The notes under the pieces are model-generated. The model worked only from the letters and a program-made list of their open reading frames with translations, ran no database searches and was not told the DNA's origin. A stretch of 64,000 nucleotides of DNA from Chloroflexota bacterium. GTDB lineage: Bacteria > Chloroflexota > Ktedonobacteria > Ktedonobacterales > Ktedonobacteraceae. A program made the position numbers and the translations under genes. The stretch spans positions 15,096 to 79,095 of the forward strand of contig VBHI01000220.1 of the NCBI GenBank assembly GCA_005881495.1, written 5' to 3'. Positions 8,676-18,009 of this stretch are shown piece after piece. Within the stretch, counting starts at the first letter, position 1; the number at the start of each line of letters is the position of its first letter.

Positions 8676-10085
8676 CTACTGGTGATCCTGGGGCGCAGCT
8701 GTCCGTCTTTTCAATCTTTTAGAGAGTAACAGCGTGCACGATAGGCATGCAAATATGATGGACCAGAGCACGAAAAGGTTTGTTTGATGGGCTAAAAACA
8801 TTGAAGGGAACAGATCTGTTAAACGATAGTTGAACAATTGGAGGTGGATGATGGTTCTGTTATATCCTGTTGGAGCATTGAAGCTATTGAGAGGCGGTGT
8901 AAGAGATAACAGGTTGTACGTAAGCCCATACAGCATTGTGGCAGCTATGACGAGACGTGAAAACAGCGTATTGATTTGCTCCAGCGCATAGGCAAGATAG
9001 AAAGAATAGAGCGGGAGCAGCACGAAGATTAAGCGCGTAGGAGGAGACCAACCGCCTGTCCAGTTATTAAATGACGTAAAGATGAGCATGTAGGGAATAG
9101 TCAAGATGAGCATTAAGAGGTTATAGCGGGTACAGTGGTTTTTTATCGCTAAAAATATACCCGGAAAAAGCAAGATAAAGATGGGAAAATTGATCAGAAA
9201 TCCATATTGCTGATCCAGGAAAACACCAATGATGCCATTCAATGGATCTGTGACAAAGGGCCTGCTGTGATTATGGATATCGTTAATTTCGATCGCGGCG
9301 GGATTAAATGTACCCCAGAATCTATAGGTATATACTTCATAAGCAATGAACAAGATTGTTACTGGTAAAAGGAGAGAGGTGTAAAATTTGAACTGCTTTA
9401 GCCGGTTCTGTTCGTAAATTCTATAGAGCAAAGCGAAAAATAAGACTACCTCAAAATAAGCAAAACGGATATGTATCCAGGGTAGGATGCCTAAGAGAAT
9501 GGAGCTTACGGTCACTTCGGTAAGCGTACGTTCTTTTTGAAATATTTTTCTGAGGACATAGAGGCAGATCAGCGCTCCCACGGGTTCTATAAAGGTGAGG
9601 TGGGAATAGAGATATACGGGCGAGGCGATGGCATATGCCAGGCTGACAATGAAAGCATATGTGGCGCCAATGTTCATGGTGATCAGCAACTTATAGATGT
9701 TCAGAATTATCAGTATCGAGAGTAAAGAAATACATAAAACTGCCCCTGGTCTGCCGAACAAGTAGAATGGTAGGAGCCATAAAATGGGCGCTCCAATGCT
9801 ATGTAACGGCATAAGTTGGCCATGTGCGCCATACGAGAGGTGAGGATCAATAGTATATGGATAAAAGACGTGGTAATCGCCGTTGCTATAGTCTAACATG
9901 ACGTTGAGAGAGTGGTATTTGAGTAAGGTCTGACTGATGATCAAGTAATGTGGTTCATCGCCAGAGGGGGGAGAGGAAAATTGTACATAGATGAAGGAAG
10001 TCGTAAAAAATACTACGCCACAATAGAGTATGAGCAATAGTAAACGGTGTTTTGCGATGGTTTGATATATTCGATTGAGTGGCAT
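8676..10085 (-). CDS. GT-C-like polytopic membrane protein (probable glycosyltransferase)
   Basis: About 469 residues with ten or more hydrophobic segments. An acidic motif, SGDEPHYL, sits in the first extracytoplasmic loop, where GT-C glycosyltransferases (PMT/ArnT-like) carry their catalytic DE or DD. A C-terminal KRLKRR tail is cytoplasmic. The start is placed at the ATG at 10085 (MPLNRIYQTI), directly before the first membrane helix. An upstream in-frame extension to 10394 would overlap the divergent peptidase gene and encodes low-complexity sequence unlike the family. The lipid-linked donor and acceptor are unknown. It interrupts the molybdoenzyme cluster on the opposite strand. Confidence 0.7.
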   Translation of the reverse strand: MPLNRIYQTIAKHRLLLLILYCGVVFFTTSFIYVQFSSPPSGDEPHYLIISQTLLKYHSLNVMLDYSNGDYHVFYPYTIDPHLSYGAHGQLMPLHSIGAPILWLLPFYLFGRPGAVLCISLLSILIILNIYKLLITMNIGATYAFIVSLAYAIASPVYLYSHLTFIEPVGALICLYVLRKIFQKERTLTEVTVSSILLGILPWIHIRFAYFEVVLFFALLYRIYEQNRLKQFKFYTSLLLPVTILFIAYEVYTYRFWGTFNPAAIEINDIHNHSRPFVTDPLNGIIGVFLDQQYGFLINFPIFILLFPGIFLAIKNHCTRYNLLMLILTIPYMLIFTSFNNWTGGWSPPTRLIFVLLPLYSFYLAYALEQINTLFSRLVIAATMLYGLTYNLLSLTPPLNSFNAPTGYNRTIIHLQLFNYRLTDLFPSMFLAHQTNLFVLWSIIFACLSCTLLLSKRLKRRTAAPQDHQ

Positions 10086-10241
10086 ATGGTTGTCTTTATT
10101 TCTACTTTGTGACAAGTATATGCGTTCTGTCAATGATTTCCTGCTGATTGGTGCGGCTACGCTGCTACAAAGTATCTTGGAAACGTATGCTAATATGGGT
10201 GGTATATTACATTCTATTTTATGCAAAGGACAAATTGACCT

Positions 10242-11345
10242 ATGCAAGATATTCGCATAGAGCGCTGGGCGCACACACTCGTGCATTATTCTTTGTACAT
10301 CAAAGCAGGCGAAACCGTTGCGATCCATGCAACTCCGCTGGCGACTCCTCTGGTGGAGGCTGTTTACCGTGAAATTCTTCGTGTGGGTGCTCATCCCCTT
10401 GCTCTGATAGACCTGGAAAGCCTTGAAGAGATTCTTTTACGTGTAGGCAATGAAGCGCAGCTCATCAAAAAGTCGCCGGTGTTGACTGCAGTGGCGGCGC
10501 ATTGTGATGCGCGGCTGTTTATTGCATCGCGTAGTAACACAAAAGCCCTCAGTAGTGTAAAGCCTGAGAACGTGTCGCGGCGACGCTCGGCTTTTCGAGA
10601 TAGCTACGAGGTTACGCGAAGACGCGAGCAGGCTGGAACGTTTCGCTGGTCATCGACGCTGTATCCCACCAGTGCATATGCCCAGGATGCTGAAATGTCC
10701 CTGCACGATTTCGAAGAATTTGTCTTTGATGTCTGTTTCCTCAATGACGTCGACCCTATTGCTCGCTGGAGAGAACTCTCTGAGCAGCAGCAACGCCTGG
10801 TGGATTGGCTTGTAGGGCGCAAAGAGGTGCATATCATGGGCGATGGTACTGATCTGATGCTCTCTATTGCAAACCGCAGGTTTATCAATAGCGATGGGAA
10901 GCGCAACTTCCCCAGCGGCGAGTTCTTTACGGGGCCAGTGGAAGATAGCGCCAATGGCGTGATTCAGTTTGACATTCCAGCATCGCACGATGGTCGCACG
11001 ATTGAAGGGGTGCGCCTGGTGTTCCGCGATGGGAAAGTTGTCGAGGCAAGCGCGCGCCAGGGGCAGGCGTACCTGGAACATATGCTGGAGATGGATGCTG
11101 GCGCTCGCCGTCTTGGTGAATTTGCTTTTGGCAATAATGCTCGCGTGGATCGCAGCACGAAAAATGTGCTTTTCGATGAGAAGATGGGAGGTACGGTACA
11201 CCTTGCATTGGGCGCGAGTTATCCTGAGACGGGTGGAGTGAATGAATCTGCTCTGCACTGGGATATGGTCTGTGATCTGCGCCAGAGGGGTGAAGTGTGG
11301 GTTGATGGTGTGCTGTTTCTAAAAGATGGCACAATCGTGATTTAG
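10242..11345 (+). CDS. M29-family aminopeptidase
   Basis: 367 residues matching the thermophilic AmpS/PepS metallo-aminopeptidase family. NFPSGEFFTGPVEDSANG (around residues 225-242), EFAFGNN, and the end block with GGTVHLALGASYPETGG and HWDMVCDL supply the conserved metal and substrate residues. Cytoplasmic, removes N-terminal residues from peptides. The ATG at 10242 lies 156 nt from the divergent GT-C gene, so the shared gap should hold both promoters. Its place between coxM and the coxD-like gene may be accidental. Confidence 0.88.
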   Translation: MQDIRIERWAHTLVHYSLYIKAGETVAIHATPLATPLVEAVYREILRVGAHPLALIDLESLEEILLRVGNEAQLIKKSPVLTAVAAHCDARLFIASRSNTKALSSVKPENVSRRRSAFRDSYEVTRRREQAGTFRWSSTLYPTSAYAQDAEMSLHDFEEFVFDVCFLNDVDPIARWRELSEQQQRLVDWLVGRKEVHIMGDGTDLMLSIANRRFINSDGKRNFPSGEFFTGPVEDSANGVIQFDIPASHDGRTIEGVRLVFRDGKVVEASARQGQAYLEHMLEMDAGARRLGEFAFGNNARVDRSTKNVLFDEKMGGTVHLALGASYPETGGVNESALHWDMVCDLRQRGEVWVDGVLFLKDGTIVI

Positions 11346-11437
11346 ACGTTGCTAAGTTCCCTACATATAGCATAGAATATACATACGTATTAAATTCCCT
11401 TGTGCTGGAAAGCACAAATTCATTTTTGGAGGCCCAT

Positions 11438-12352
11438 TTGGAGCAGGAACAACAGTTATCTAACTTCGAGACTATAGAAGATGTACAGAGGGCGATGTTT
11501 GCCCAGAGTTATATTGCCGATCGCAGTCTGTCCACGGCGGTGTTCCTGGCTCTCAAACGACGTAAGCCACTTTTGTTGGAAGGCGAACCCGGTGTTGGTA
11601 AGACGGAAGTAGCTAAAGTGCTTGCCGCTATTCTCGACACTCAACTGATACGTCTGCAATGTTACGAAGGTATCGATATCAGTACGGCGGTATACGAGTG
11701 GAATTATACACGCCAGATGCTGCACATACGCCTGATGGAAGCGGGAAAGATTAATCGCCAGGAAGAACTCAAAGAGGTTTTTGATCCAGAATTCCTGATG
11801 AAACGTCCTTTGCTCCAGGCTATCGATGCAGCCAACGCCAAAACTCCCGTGCTGTTGATTGACGAACTGGATCGTAGTGACGAAGAATTCGAGGCGTACC
11901 TGCTCGAGTTGCTCTCTGATTTCCAGATTACGATCCCGGAAATTGGCACAGTCAAAGCCAAAGAGCCACCCGTGGTGATCATCACTTCAAACCGCACACG
12001 TGAGATTCATGATGCTCTGCGCAGGAGATGTCTCTACTATTGGATTGATTTTCCTTCTTTGGAGAAAGAGTACTCTATCGTCCTGGCTCGTATGCCTGGC
12101 GTGCCCGAAAGACTGGCGAAGCAGGTCTGCGCCTTTGTGCGCGAGTTGCGCAGCATCGATCTGTACAAAGCTCCGGGTGTGGCAGAGACGCTGGACTGGA
12201 TTAGCTCCTTGCTGGCGCTCAATCAACTGGAACTGGTCGAAGGCCCTGTACGTGATACACTGGGAGCACTACTCAAGTATCAAGATGATGTGTTGAAGGT
12301 TGGTGGAAACGACATGTACAAAATCTTGCAGAAGGCACGGGGAGTCTCCTAG
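11438..12352 (+). CDS. coxD: MoxR-type AAA+ ATPase (CoxD-like)
   Basis: About 304 residues: Walker A GEPGVGKT, Walker B LLIDELDR, and the sensor region TSNRTREIHDALRRRC of the MoxR subfamily. In CO dehydrogenase gene clusters CoxD works with the VWA protein CoxE in maturing the Mo-Cu site. The start is set at TTG 11438 because GGAGG lies at 11428-11432 with 5-nt spacing; a GTG at 11402 is in frame but lacks a ribosome site. The VWA gene begins 2 nt after the stop, indicating translational coupling. Confidence 0.85.
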   Translation: MEQEQQLSNFETIEDVQRAMFAQSYIADRSLSTAVFLALKRRKPLLLEGEPGVGKTEVAKVLAAILDTQLIRLQCYEGIDISTAVYEWNYTRQMLHIRLMEAGKINRQEELKEVFDPEFLMKRPLLQAIDAANAKTPVLLIDELDRSDEEFEAYLLELLSDFQITIPEIGTVKAKEPPVVIITSNRTREIHDALRRRCLYYWIDFPSLEKEYSIVLARMPGVPERLAKQVCAFVRELRSIDLYKAPGVAETLDWISSLLALNQLELVEGPVRDTLGALLKYQDDVLKVGGNDMYKILQKARGVS

Positions 12353-12354
12353 TT

Positions 12355-13716
12355 ATGAGCGAAGTACCACGGGAGAATGGTCATTACTTTGCTACTCATC
12401 CGCTGAGCCAGATTGAGCTTGAACGCGGCGAGCGCTTGCTTTACCGCTTAACTGAATTTGGCCATATCCTCTGGGAATCGGGCATTGACGTTGGGCCGCG
12501 GCAGATACTTGATCTCTCTGAGACCCTGAACTACATCGATATCACCAACAAAGAGGACTTTTATAACACGCTCAAAAGTTCTCTGCTTGCCCGGCATGAG
12601 CAGGAGACACTCTTTGACCAGTTGTTTCTCTACTTCTGGTATATGCGGGATCGTCAAGGTAAAAAGGTTGATAATCCAAAGGGCGCGGCGAAGCGTGACG
12701 AACGACAGATGCGACTTCCCCCCTCAGAGCGCAAGAGATTGGCGGAGCACATGAACGCTAACGAGCAGCAGCGTAAGGACCTGCGGGCTGAGATGCGCCA
12801 GAGCGAGCGGCCCCGTCGTGCGAATGAGCGTATTGACAAAGAGGACGATGAGGATGACGCGAATCCACAGGGAACGGCCTATAGCGCTATTGAGATGCTG
12901 AGGAAAAAGGATTTTGAATCTTTTACCTGGGAAGAGGTGCAGGAAGCCAAAAAGCTGATGGCTGAAATGCGTTGGCACCTGGGAATGCGCCCGACGCATC
13001 GCAAGGCTCCGTCGCGTAAGGGTTCATATCCTGATATGCGGCGTATCGTCCGCCGTAACCTCAAATACGGTGCAGAAATCCTTGAACTGACCTGGCGTGA
13101 AACCAAGATGAAGCCACGTCCAGTAGTGATCATCTGCGACATCAGTGGCTCAATGAGCCTCTATTCTCGGCTGTTGTTGCATTTCATTCATACCATTTCC
13201 AATGGCTTGATGAACGTCGAGGCCTTTGTTTTTGGGACGCGCCTCACACGAGTTACACGGCAACTGAAAAAACGCGACGTTGATGATGCTGTGCGCGACG
13301 TCTCCAAGTCGGTCCAGGACTGGTCAGGAGGGACGCGCATTGGCGACGCGTTGCATTACTTTAACCATCATTGGGCCAGGCGCGTACTCGGGCGCGGTGC
13401 TGTGGTGCTGGTGATCAGCGATGGATGGGATCGTGGGGACGCCAGTATACTGCAGGTCGAGATAGATCGCTTACAGCATAGTTGTCACCGGTTGATCTGG
13501 CTCAATCCGCTGCTTGGTTCTCCTGATTATCGCCCCTTAACCATCGGTATGAAGACGGCTTTGCCGTATATTGACACTTTTTTGCCTGCCCATAACCTGG
13601 ATAGCTTAATCAGTGTGGGTAAACTCTTGCAGAGTATCGATGATAGCCGCCCGACGCGCAGCGCTGCTGCACAGCGAAAGGCTATTGCCGCGTGGACTAA
13701 GACAAGTGCTATCTAG
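12355..13716 (+). CDS. coxE: VWA-domain protein (CoxE-like)
   Basis: 453 residues. The C-terminal half has a von Willebrand A domain with a MIDAS motif DISGSMS and later GGTRIGDAL and ISDGWDRGD, the pattern of the CoxE family. The N-terminal half is helical and highly charged, with an acidic run (KEDDEDDAN) and many Arg/Lys. It is the usual partner of the MoxR ATPase, acting as a metal-insertion or folding device for the molybdoenzyme. It starts 2 nt after coxD. Confidence 0.88.
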   Translation: MSEVPRENGHYFATHPLSQIELERGERLLYRLTEFGHILWESGIDVGPRQILDLSETLNYIDITNKEDFYNTLKSSLLARHEQETLFDQLFLYFWYMRDRQGKKVDNPKGAAKRDERQMRLPPSERKRLAEHMNANEQQRKDLRAEMRQSERPRRANERIDKEDDEDDANPQGTAYSAIEMLRKKDFESFTWEEVQEAKKLMAEMRWHLGMRPTHRKAPSRKGSYPDMRRIVRRNLKYGAEILELTWRETKMKPRPVVIICDISGSMSLYSRLLLHFIHTISNGLMNVEAFVFGTRLTRVTRQLKKRDVDDAVRDVSKSVQDWSGGTRIGDALHYFNHHWARRVLGRGAVVLVISDGWDRGDASILQVEIDRLQHSCHRLIWLNPLLGSPDYRPLTIGMKTALPYIDTFLPAHNLDSLISVGKLLQSIDDSRPTRSAAAQRKAIAAWTKTSAI

Positions 13717-13765
13717 ATGCCATTCCTGGTGAGTAGCGGGTTCGTTAGACTATTGGAGGTTTCCT

Positions 13766-14083
13766 ATGCGAGATGTGCTGAATGATATTGAGCGATGGCG
13801 AGCACGAGGTGAACGCGTGGCCGTTGCCACCGTTGTTTCTATGGCAGGTTCTGCTCCTCGAAGGCCCGGTGCGAAACTGGTTGTCAGTGAAAGTGGGGAA
13901 CTGGCCGGCTCTGTGAGTGGTGGTTGTGTCGAGCCAGCGGTTGTCGAAGCTGCCATGGAAGTTATTGAGAATGGAAAGCCACAACTGCTTGAGTTTGGTA
14001 TTACTGAAGAAGAGAATATCGAGCAGATAGGCCTGGCATGTGGTGGCACCATTCACGTCTTCGTCGAGCGGCTGGATTGGTAA
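13766..14083 (+). CDS. XdhC/CoxI-domain protein, short form
   Basis: 105 residues covering only the XdhC_CoxI domain: TVVSMAGSAPRRPGAKL, SVSGGCVEPAV and GLACGGTIHVFVE. XdhC/CoxF proteins bind and sulfurate the molybdenum cofactor and hand it to the apo-enzyme. The Rossmann half is missing here, but the next gene carries one, so the two may form one functional unit. GGAGG at 13756-13760 supports ATG 13766. Confidence 0.87.
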   Translation: MRDVLNDIERWRARGERVAVATVVSMAGSAPRRPGAKLVVSESGELAGSVSGGCVEPAVVEAAMEVIENGKPQLLEFGITEEENIEQIGLACGGTIHVFVERLDW

Positions 14084-14137
14084 CAGTGATTTGACATACT
14101 ATATACGTGACGGGAAATAGATATAGAGAACCTTCTC

Positions 14138-14908
14138 ATGAGTAAATTGTTCGAAGAACTGAGAGACCAGCTGAACCAGGAAAAAGGGGTCGCACTGGCA
14201 ACGGTGGTGCGCGGCAAAGAGCATGTCGGCGCTAAGCTCCTTGTCTTTGCAGATAAGAGAACTGATGGGACGCTGGGGAATGCGGAGCTTGATGCGCGTG
14301 TCCTTGAAGACGCTGACCACGCTATCTGGCATGGAGAGGCAGGAACATATACGTATACAATCGAAAGTCCTGCTAGTTTGCAATCCTATGATGTCTTCAT
14401 CGAGGGCTTTACCCCGCCACCAACGCTGATAATCGTGGGCGCAGGGCATATCGCTATTCCCCTGACTACGTTTGCCAAGACCCTCAATTACCGCGTGGTG
14501 GTGGTTGATGCTCGCGCAGCTTTTGCCACGCATGAACGATTCCCCCATGCCGACGAACTGATTGTTGAGTGGCCGGATGAAGTGTTGGAAAGGATGGATC
14601 TGAATCCGTCTACATCAGTAGCAGTGCTGACGCATGATCCAAAATTCGATGAGCCAACGTTAAAAGTAGTTTTAGCACGCCAGGTAGGATATGTGGGCGC
14701 CATCGGTAGCCGAAAGACCAGTGAGGAACGCAGTGAGCGCCTCAAGAAGCAAGGGCTGACGGATGAACAGCTCGCTCGCATTCATGGACCGATAGGCCTC
14801 AACATTGGAGCTACCTCACCAGAAGAGATGGCCCTTGCTATCATGGCTGAGATCGTTGCCACGCGGTATGGTAAGGGCCGTCCAGCAACTTCTGACTGGA
14901 AAAAATAG
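14138..14908 (+). CDS. XdhC-family protein with Rossmann domain
   Basis: 256 residues. The N-terminal part (to about 95) is a reduced XdhC_CoxI region with GVALATVV and GAKLLV. Then comes the XdhC C-terminal Rossmann domain, with IIVGAGHIAIPL near residue 100, the block VAVLTHDPKFDEPTL, and GYVGAIGSRKT plus IGLNIGATSPEEMALAIMAE. It acts in Moco sulfuration/insertion for the CoxSLM enzyme. 54 nt after the short XdhC gene, same strand. Confidence 0.87.
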   Translation: MSKLFEELRDQLNQEKGVALATVVRGKEHVGAKLLVFADKRTDGTLGNAELDARVLEDADHAIWHGEAGTYTYTIESPASLQSYDVFIEGFTPPPTLIIVGAGHIAIPLTTFAKTLNYRVVVVDARAAFATHERFPHADELIVEWPDEVLERMDLNPSTSVAVLTHDPKFDEPTLKVVLARQVGYVGAIGSRKTSEERSERLKKQGLTDEQLARIHGPIGLNIGATSPEEMALAIMAEIVATRYGKGRPATSDWKK

Positions 14909-14998
14909 AAAAGCGAAACTTCAACTGATCTATTTCGTCATTACTTAGTAGGAAAAAGTGCATAGATAGATTTCCAGTACTTCTCGCCAAAATATTGC

Positions 14999-15018
14999 GC
15001 TCTTTCGAAAGAAAGAGC
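14999..15018 (+). terminator. Short perfect hairpin after the cox cluster
   Basis: GCTCTTTC-GAAA-GAAAGAGC, an 8-bp stem with a GAAA tetraloop, 90 nt after the last XdhC gene. No clear U tract follows, so a rho-independent role is only probable. Confidence 0.45.
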
Positions 15019-15126
15019 TAGAATGTTATGACGTAGTGGCATTTTTGGGGGAGAGTGGTAGGGTATATCGTTGTTTCAGTATAGTGAATGAATTATGAAA
15101 CACTTTACTTATCTGGAAAAGGATAC

Positions 15127-16509
15127 ATGATGCGAAACGAGCCCTATTATCATCAAGATGATCCAACTGAACCAGTTCGGCAGCCCTCTCCTCCAAATGG
15201 TGGTCAGCAGGGTGACAAATTGATTCTTGGAAGTTTTCAAGATGCCTCGCGACGACCTGAACGTAAACCCTATCAATATCCACCTCCTGCGCCATATGTT
15301 GATAAACCAGGCGCGTACCAACAACCACAGCCGCCTTTCCCGGTGCAGAACAGTATGCCTGTTAGGAACGGCAATGCCCAGCCGTATTCCTCCTACCCCT
15401 ACTCTCAGCCTGGTCAACAATTGCCCCCCGGAGGACAAAATGCTGCTGCCCCACGATATCCCTATCACCAGCCGGGACAGACTCAGAGCGGGACGTCCGA
15501 CGGCTCGCCGCTAAAACGTCCCCGGCGTCGTAGGGGATGCCTCATAACATCGCTCATCGTCTTGCTGCTGGTTTGTATTATTGGTGCATTCACCTTTACG
15601 ACGGCGCAGCGAGTGCTGGCCTTTGGTTCTCACATTTCTACACAGTCGCCACTGAGCAGCCAGACGGGCTACATGGGAGGCGGTGATCGCGTTAATCTGC
15701 TGGTGATGGGATACGGTGGTGGTAGTCATGACGGGGCGTATCTTACCGATTCGATGGTGGTTATGAGCCTGATGCCGCAGAGCCACCATACCACGCTCGT
15801 CTCTGTTCCTCGTGATTTATGGGTGCAGATTCCTCCTGGCTCAGGGCAGTATCACAAGATCAACACAGCATATGAGTTTGGTTCGAATAATAACGCCAAC
15901 CCTGCGGCAGGTGGTGACGCCGCGGCGGCGAAGGTCTCGCTGGTGACCGGCCTGGATGTGAAATATTGGCTGACCATTAATTTTCAGGGATTTCGCGATT
16001 TTATCAATGCCATAGGCGGCATCGATGTCTATGTGCCAGATTCATTTAGCGCGAAATATCCGGCAAATGATGATCCCAGCATTAATCCAAATTGGATAAC
16101 GGTGCACTTCTCCAAAGGGATGCAGCATATGGACGGTGAAACGGCGATACGCTATGCTCGTGCCCGCTATGTTCTGGACAACCCTGCAGAGGGTTCGGAC
16201 TTTGCTCGTTCCGCGCGTCAACAGATCATGATGAAAGCAGCTTTGACAAAAGTCAAGCAAATGTCTACGTGGCCGAGCCTCTTGAATGCGCTCACCGTCC
16301 TGCAAAACGCCATCTATACCAATTTATCGCTGGCTGACCTGGCACAATTTGCGCTGAAAATGGATTTGACCAACGCCCATCGTGTCGGGCTGAGCAATCA
16401 AAACGTGCTGGTTAATGCAACCTCCTCAGATGGCCAATATATCCTGCAACCAGCAAACAGTAACTGGCAGGCTATTAAAGATTACGTAAAGCAGCAGTTG
16501 TATAATTAA
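15127..16509 (+). CDS. LytR-CpsA-Psr (LCP) family protein
   Basis: About 460 residues: a Pro/Gln/Tyr-rich cytoplasmic region (1-130), one membrane helix after RRRRG (about 138-160), then an extracytoplasmic LCP domain with GGDRVNLLVMG, LTDSMVV, VSVPRDLWV and RYARARY. LCP enzymes attach glycopolymers from lipid carriers to the peptidoglycan or cell surface. The start is at ATG 15127 (a tandem ATGATG) with GGAAAAGG just upstream; the in-frame ATG at 15088 has no ribosome site. It precedes the pseudokinase-FHA gene by about 35 nt and probably shares its transcript. Confidence 0.9.
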   Translation: MMRNEPYYHQDDPTEPVRQPSPPNGGQQGDKLILGSFQDASRRPERKPYQYPPPAPYVDKPGAYQQPQPPFPVQNSMPVRNGNAQPYSSYPYSQPGQQLPPGGQNAAAPRYPYHQPGQTQSGTSDGSPLKRPRRRRGCLITSLIVLLLVCIIGAFTFTTAQRVLAFGSHISTQSPLSSQTGYMGGGDRVNLLVMGYGGGSHDGAYLTDSMVVMSLMPQSHHTTLVSVPRDLWVQIPPGSGQYHKINTAYEFGSNNNANPAAGGDAAAAKVSLVTGLDVKYWLTINFQGFRDFINAIGGIDVYVPDSFSAKYPANDDPSINPNWITVHFSKGMQHMDGETAIRYARARYVLDNPAEGSDFARSARQQIMMKAALTKVKQMSTWPSLLNALTVLQNAIYTNLSLADLAQFALKMDLTNAHRVGLSNQNVLVNATSSDGQYILQPANSNWQAIKDYVKQQLYN

Positions 16510-16544
16510 CTGCTGCACTCTTTTTGAAGTATGGGGATCGGAAA

Positions 16545-17972
16545 ATGGGAGAAGAGATACGGAAGTCGCCTCGGCTGATTGGTGGAATCTACCGCCTGGG
16601 GCAAGTGATTATCTCTGGCGAAATGCTTACTACCTATACTGCTTACAATCGCAATACGAACGACGTGGTTGGACTGCAGGTGATAAAGTTCTCCCCTGCG
16701 ATGGATGTCCAGGTAGTGCAACAGCTGTTGCAACCTTTGGAGAAACGCCGCTTTATCCGCTCTCCACACGTAATTGGCGTGTACGACTGGGGTATCGACA
16801 AAACCCGTGTCTATATTGCTACCGATCCCCCCCGTGGAATAACACTGCGCCATGTACTGGACAACGAGAATATCACTATAGCGCGTGCACTTGACCTCTT
16901 GCGACAGATGGCACGGGGGCTAAAAGAGTTACATGAGCAAGGGATAGCGGGTGTAGACCTGCGCCCACAACTGATCACCGTGGACACTGTAACAGTGACA
17001 GATCGCGTGCAACTCGACGATGTCGGGTTACGTTCCCTGCTCAATGCGCTCGGTTATATGAGTAGTCAGCGAGTTGAGGATATCGGGTTTCTTGATCCGC
17101 GCTACTCTCCTCCCGAGTATATCGGCGGAGGAGGTGCGGTGGGACCGTGGAGCGATGTCTACCAGCTAGGGTTGCTTCTTTTTGAAATGGTGGCCGGCCG
17201 CTTGCCATTTGTCGGGAAAAACCCTGCCGAGACGGGTATATTGCAAAGCACTGGCGCTATACCACGTATGGCGCAGTACACGCATGATACGCCAGAGTCG
17301 ATACAAAACCTGGTGGACTGTGCGTTGGCAAAGAATCCAGCTATGCGTTTTGCCAACGCGGCTGTTTTACTCGCTGCTTTAGAATCTATCCAACTTCCTC
17401 ATCGCTCCACTGCAGGAGGGCGTGCAGCGGGTGAATTGCCAACTGGTCCTAATGCAGGGACCGCGAAGCCCACTATTGGAATGACAGGCGAAATGCGATC
17501 ATTTGAGAATGATATCGCTTTGAGCGCAACGCTCATTGAAGGTTCCACGGCCGCTGTATCGGCACTGGTTGACCCGGCAAAGACGGTGCCAGAAACGGCA
17601 GATGCTTACGCGTACCTCTGCTATGAGAAGGACGGAGCGGAAGTGCAGCGTTTCGCCATCGCCAAGAAAAACGTCATCGTTGGCAGGATGGATCCAAAGC
17701 GAGGCTTAAGCCCTGATGTCGATCTCACTGCCATTGATCAGAGGATGACAGTTTCTCGCCAGCATGTGCGAATTCGTTACGAGGAGACTTTCTTCTATAT
17801 CGAGGATCTCAAGAGCCGCAACAAAACTCGCCTGGGTGAGTTAACGCTTTCTCCACTTAAACCTGAACTATTGCAGCATGGTGATATTATCCAGTGCGGA
17901 AGTGTGCGCCTGGTATTTAAGGTTCCTGGGATGCGGGATATGCCTCAGTTCAAGATGAAGAGCAGCATATAG
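16545..17972 (+). CDS. Pseudokinase-FHA protein
   Basis: About 475 residues, no membrane segment. Residues 1-270 have the Ser/Thr kinase fold but lost catalysis: the VAIK lysine position reads GLQ, the HRDxKPxN loop reads GVDLRPQL (Asn absent), DFG reads DVG, and the Gly loop is degenerate. APE and the DVYQLG(L)LLFEM helix are kept. Residues about 375-460 are an FHA domain (VGRMDP, SRQHVRI, SRNKTRLG, GDIIQCG), which binds phosphothreonine. So it is a scaffold, not an enzyme. It lies between the LCP gene and murJ. Start chosen at ATG 16545; TTG 16524 is an alternative. Confidence 0.85.
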   Translation: MGEEIRKSPRLIGGIYRLGQVIISGEMLTTYTAYNRNTNDVVGLQVIKFSPAMDVQVVQQLLQPLEKRRFIRSPHVIGVYDWGIDKTRVYIATDPPRGITLRHVLDNENITIARALDLLRQMARGLKELHEQGIAGVDLRPQLITVDTVTVTDRVQLDDVGLRSLLNALGYMSSQRVEDIGFLDPRYSPPEYIGGGGAVGPWSDVYQLGLLLFEMVAGRLPFVGKNPAETGILQSTGAIPRMAQYTHDTPESIQNLVDCALAKNPAMRFANAAVLLAALESIQLPHRSTAGGRAAGELPTGPNAGTAKPTIGMTGEMRSFENDIALSATLIEGSTAAVSALVDPAKTVPETADAYAYLCYEKDGAEVQRFAIAKKNVIVGRMDPKRGLSPDVDLTAIDQRMTVSRQHVRIRYEETFFYIEDLKSRNKTRLGELTLSPLKPELLQHGDIIQCGSVRLVFKVPGMRDMPQFKMKSSI

Positions 17973-18009
17973 AGCTTGCAGGTAGCTCACTCAATGACAT
18001 ACCCATTAT

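Noticed and set aside
8676..10394. Longer version of the GT-C gene starting at 10394
   Set aside because: The extra 103 residues lack membrane or family character and overlap the divergent peptidase gene by about 150 bp; start at 10085 fits the first helix.
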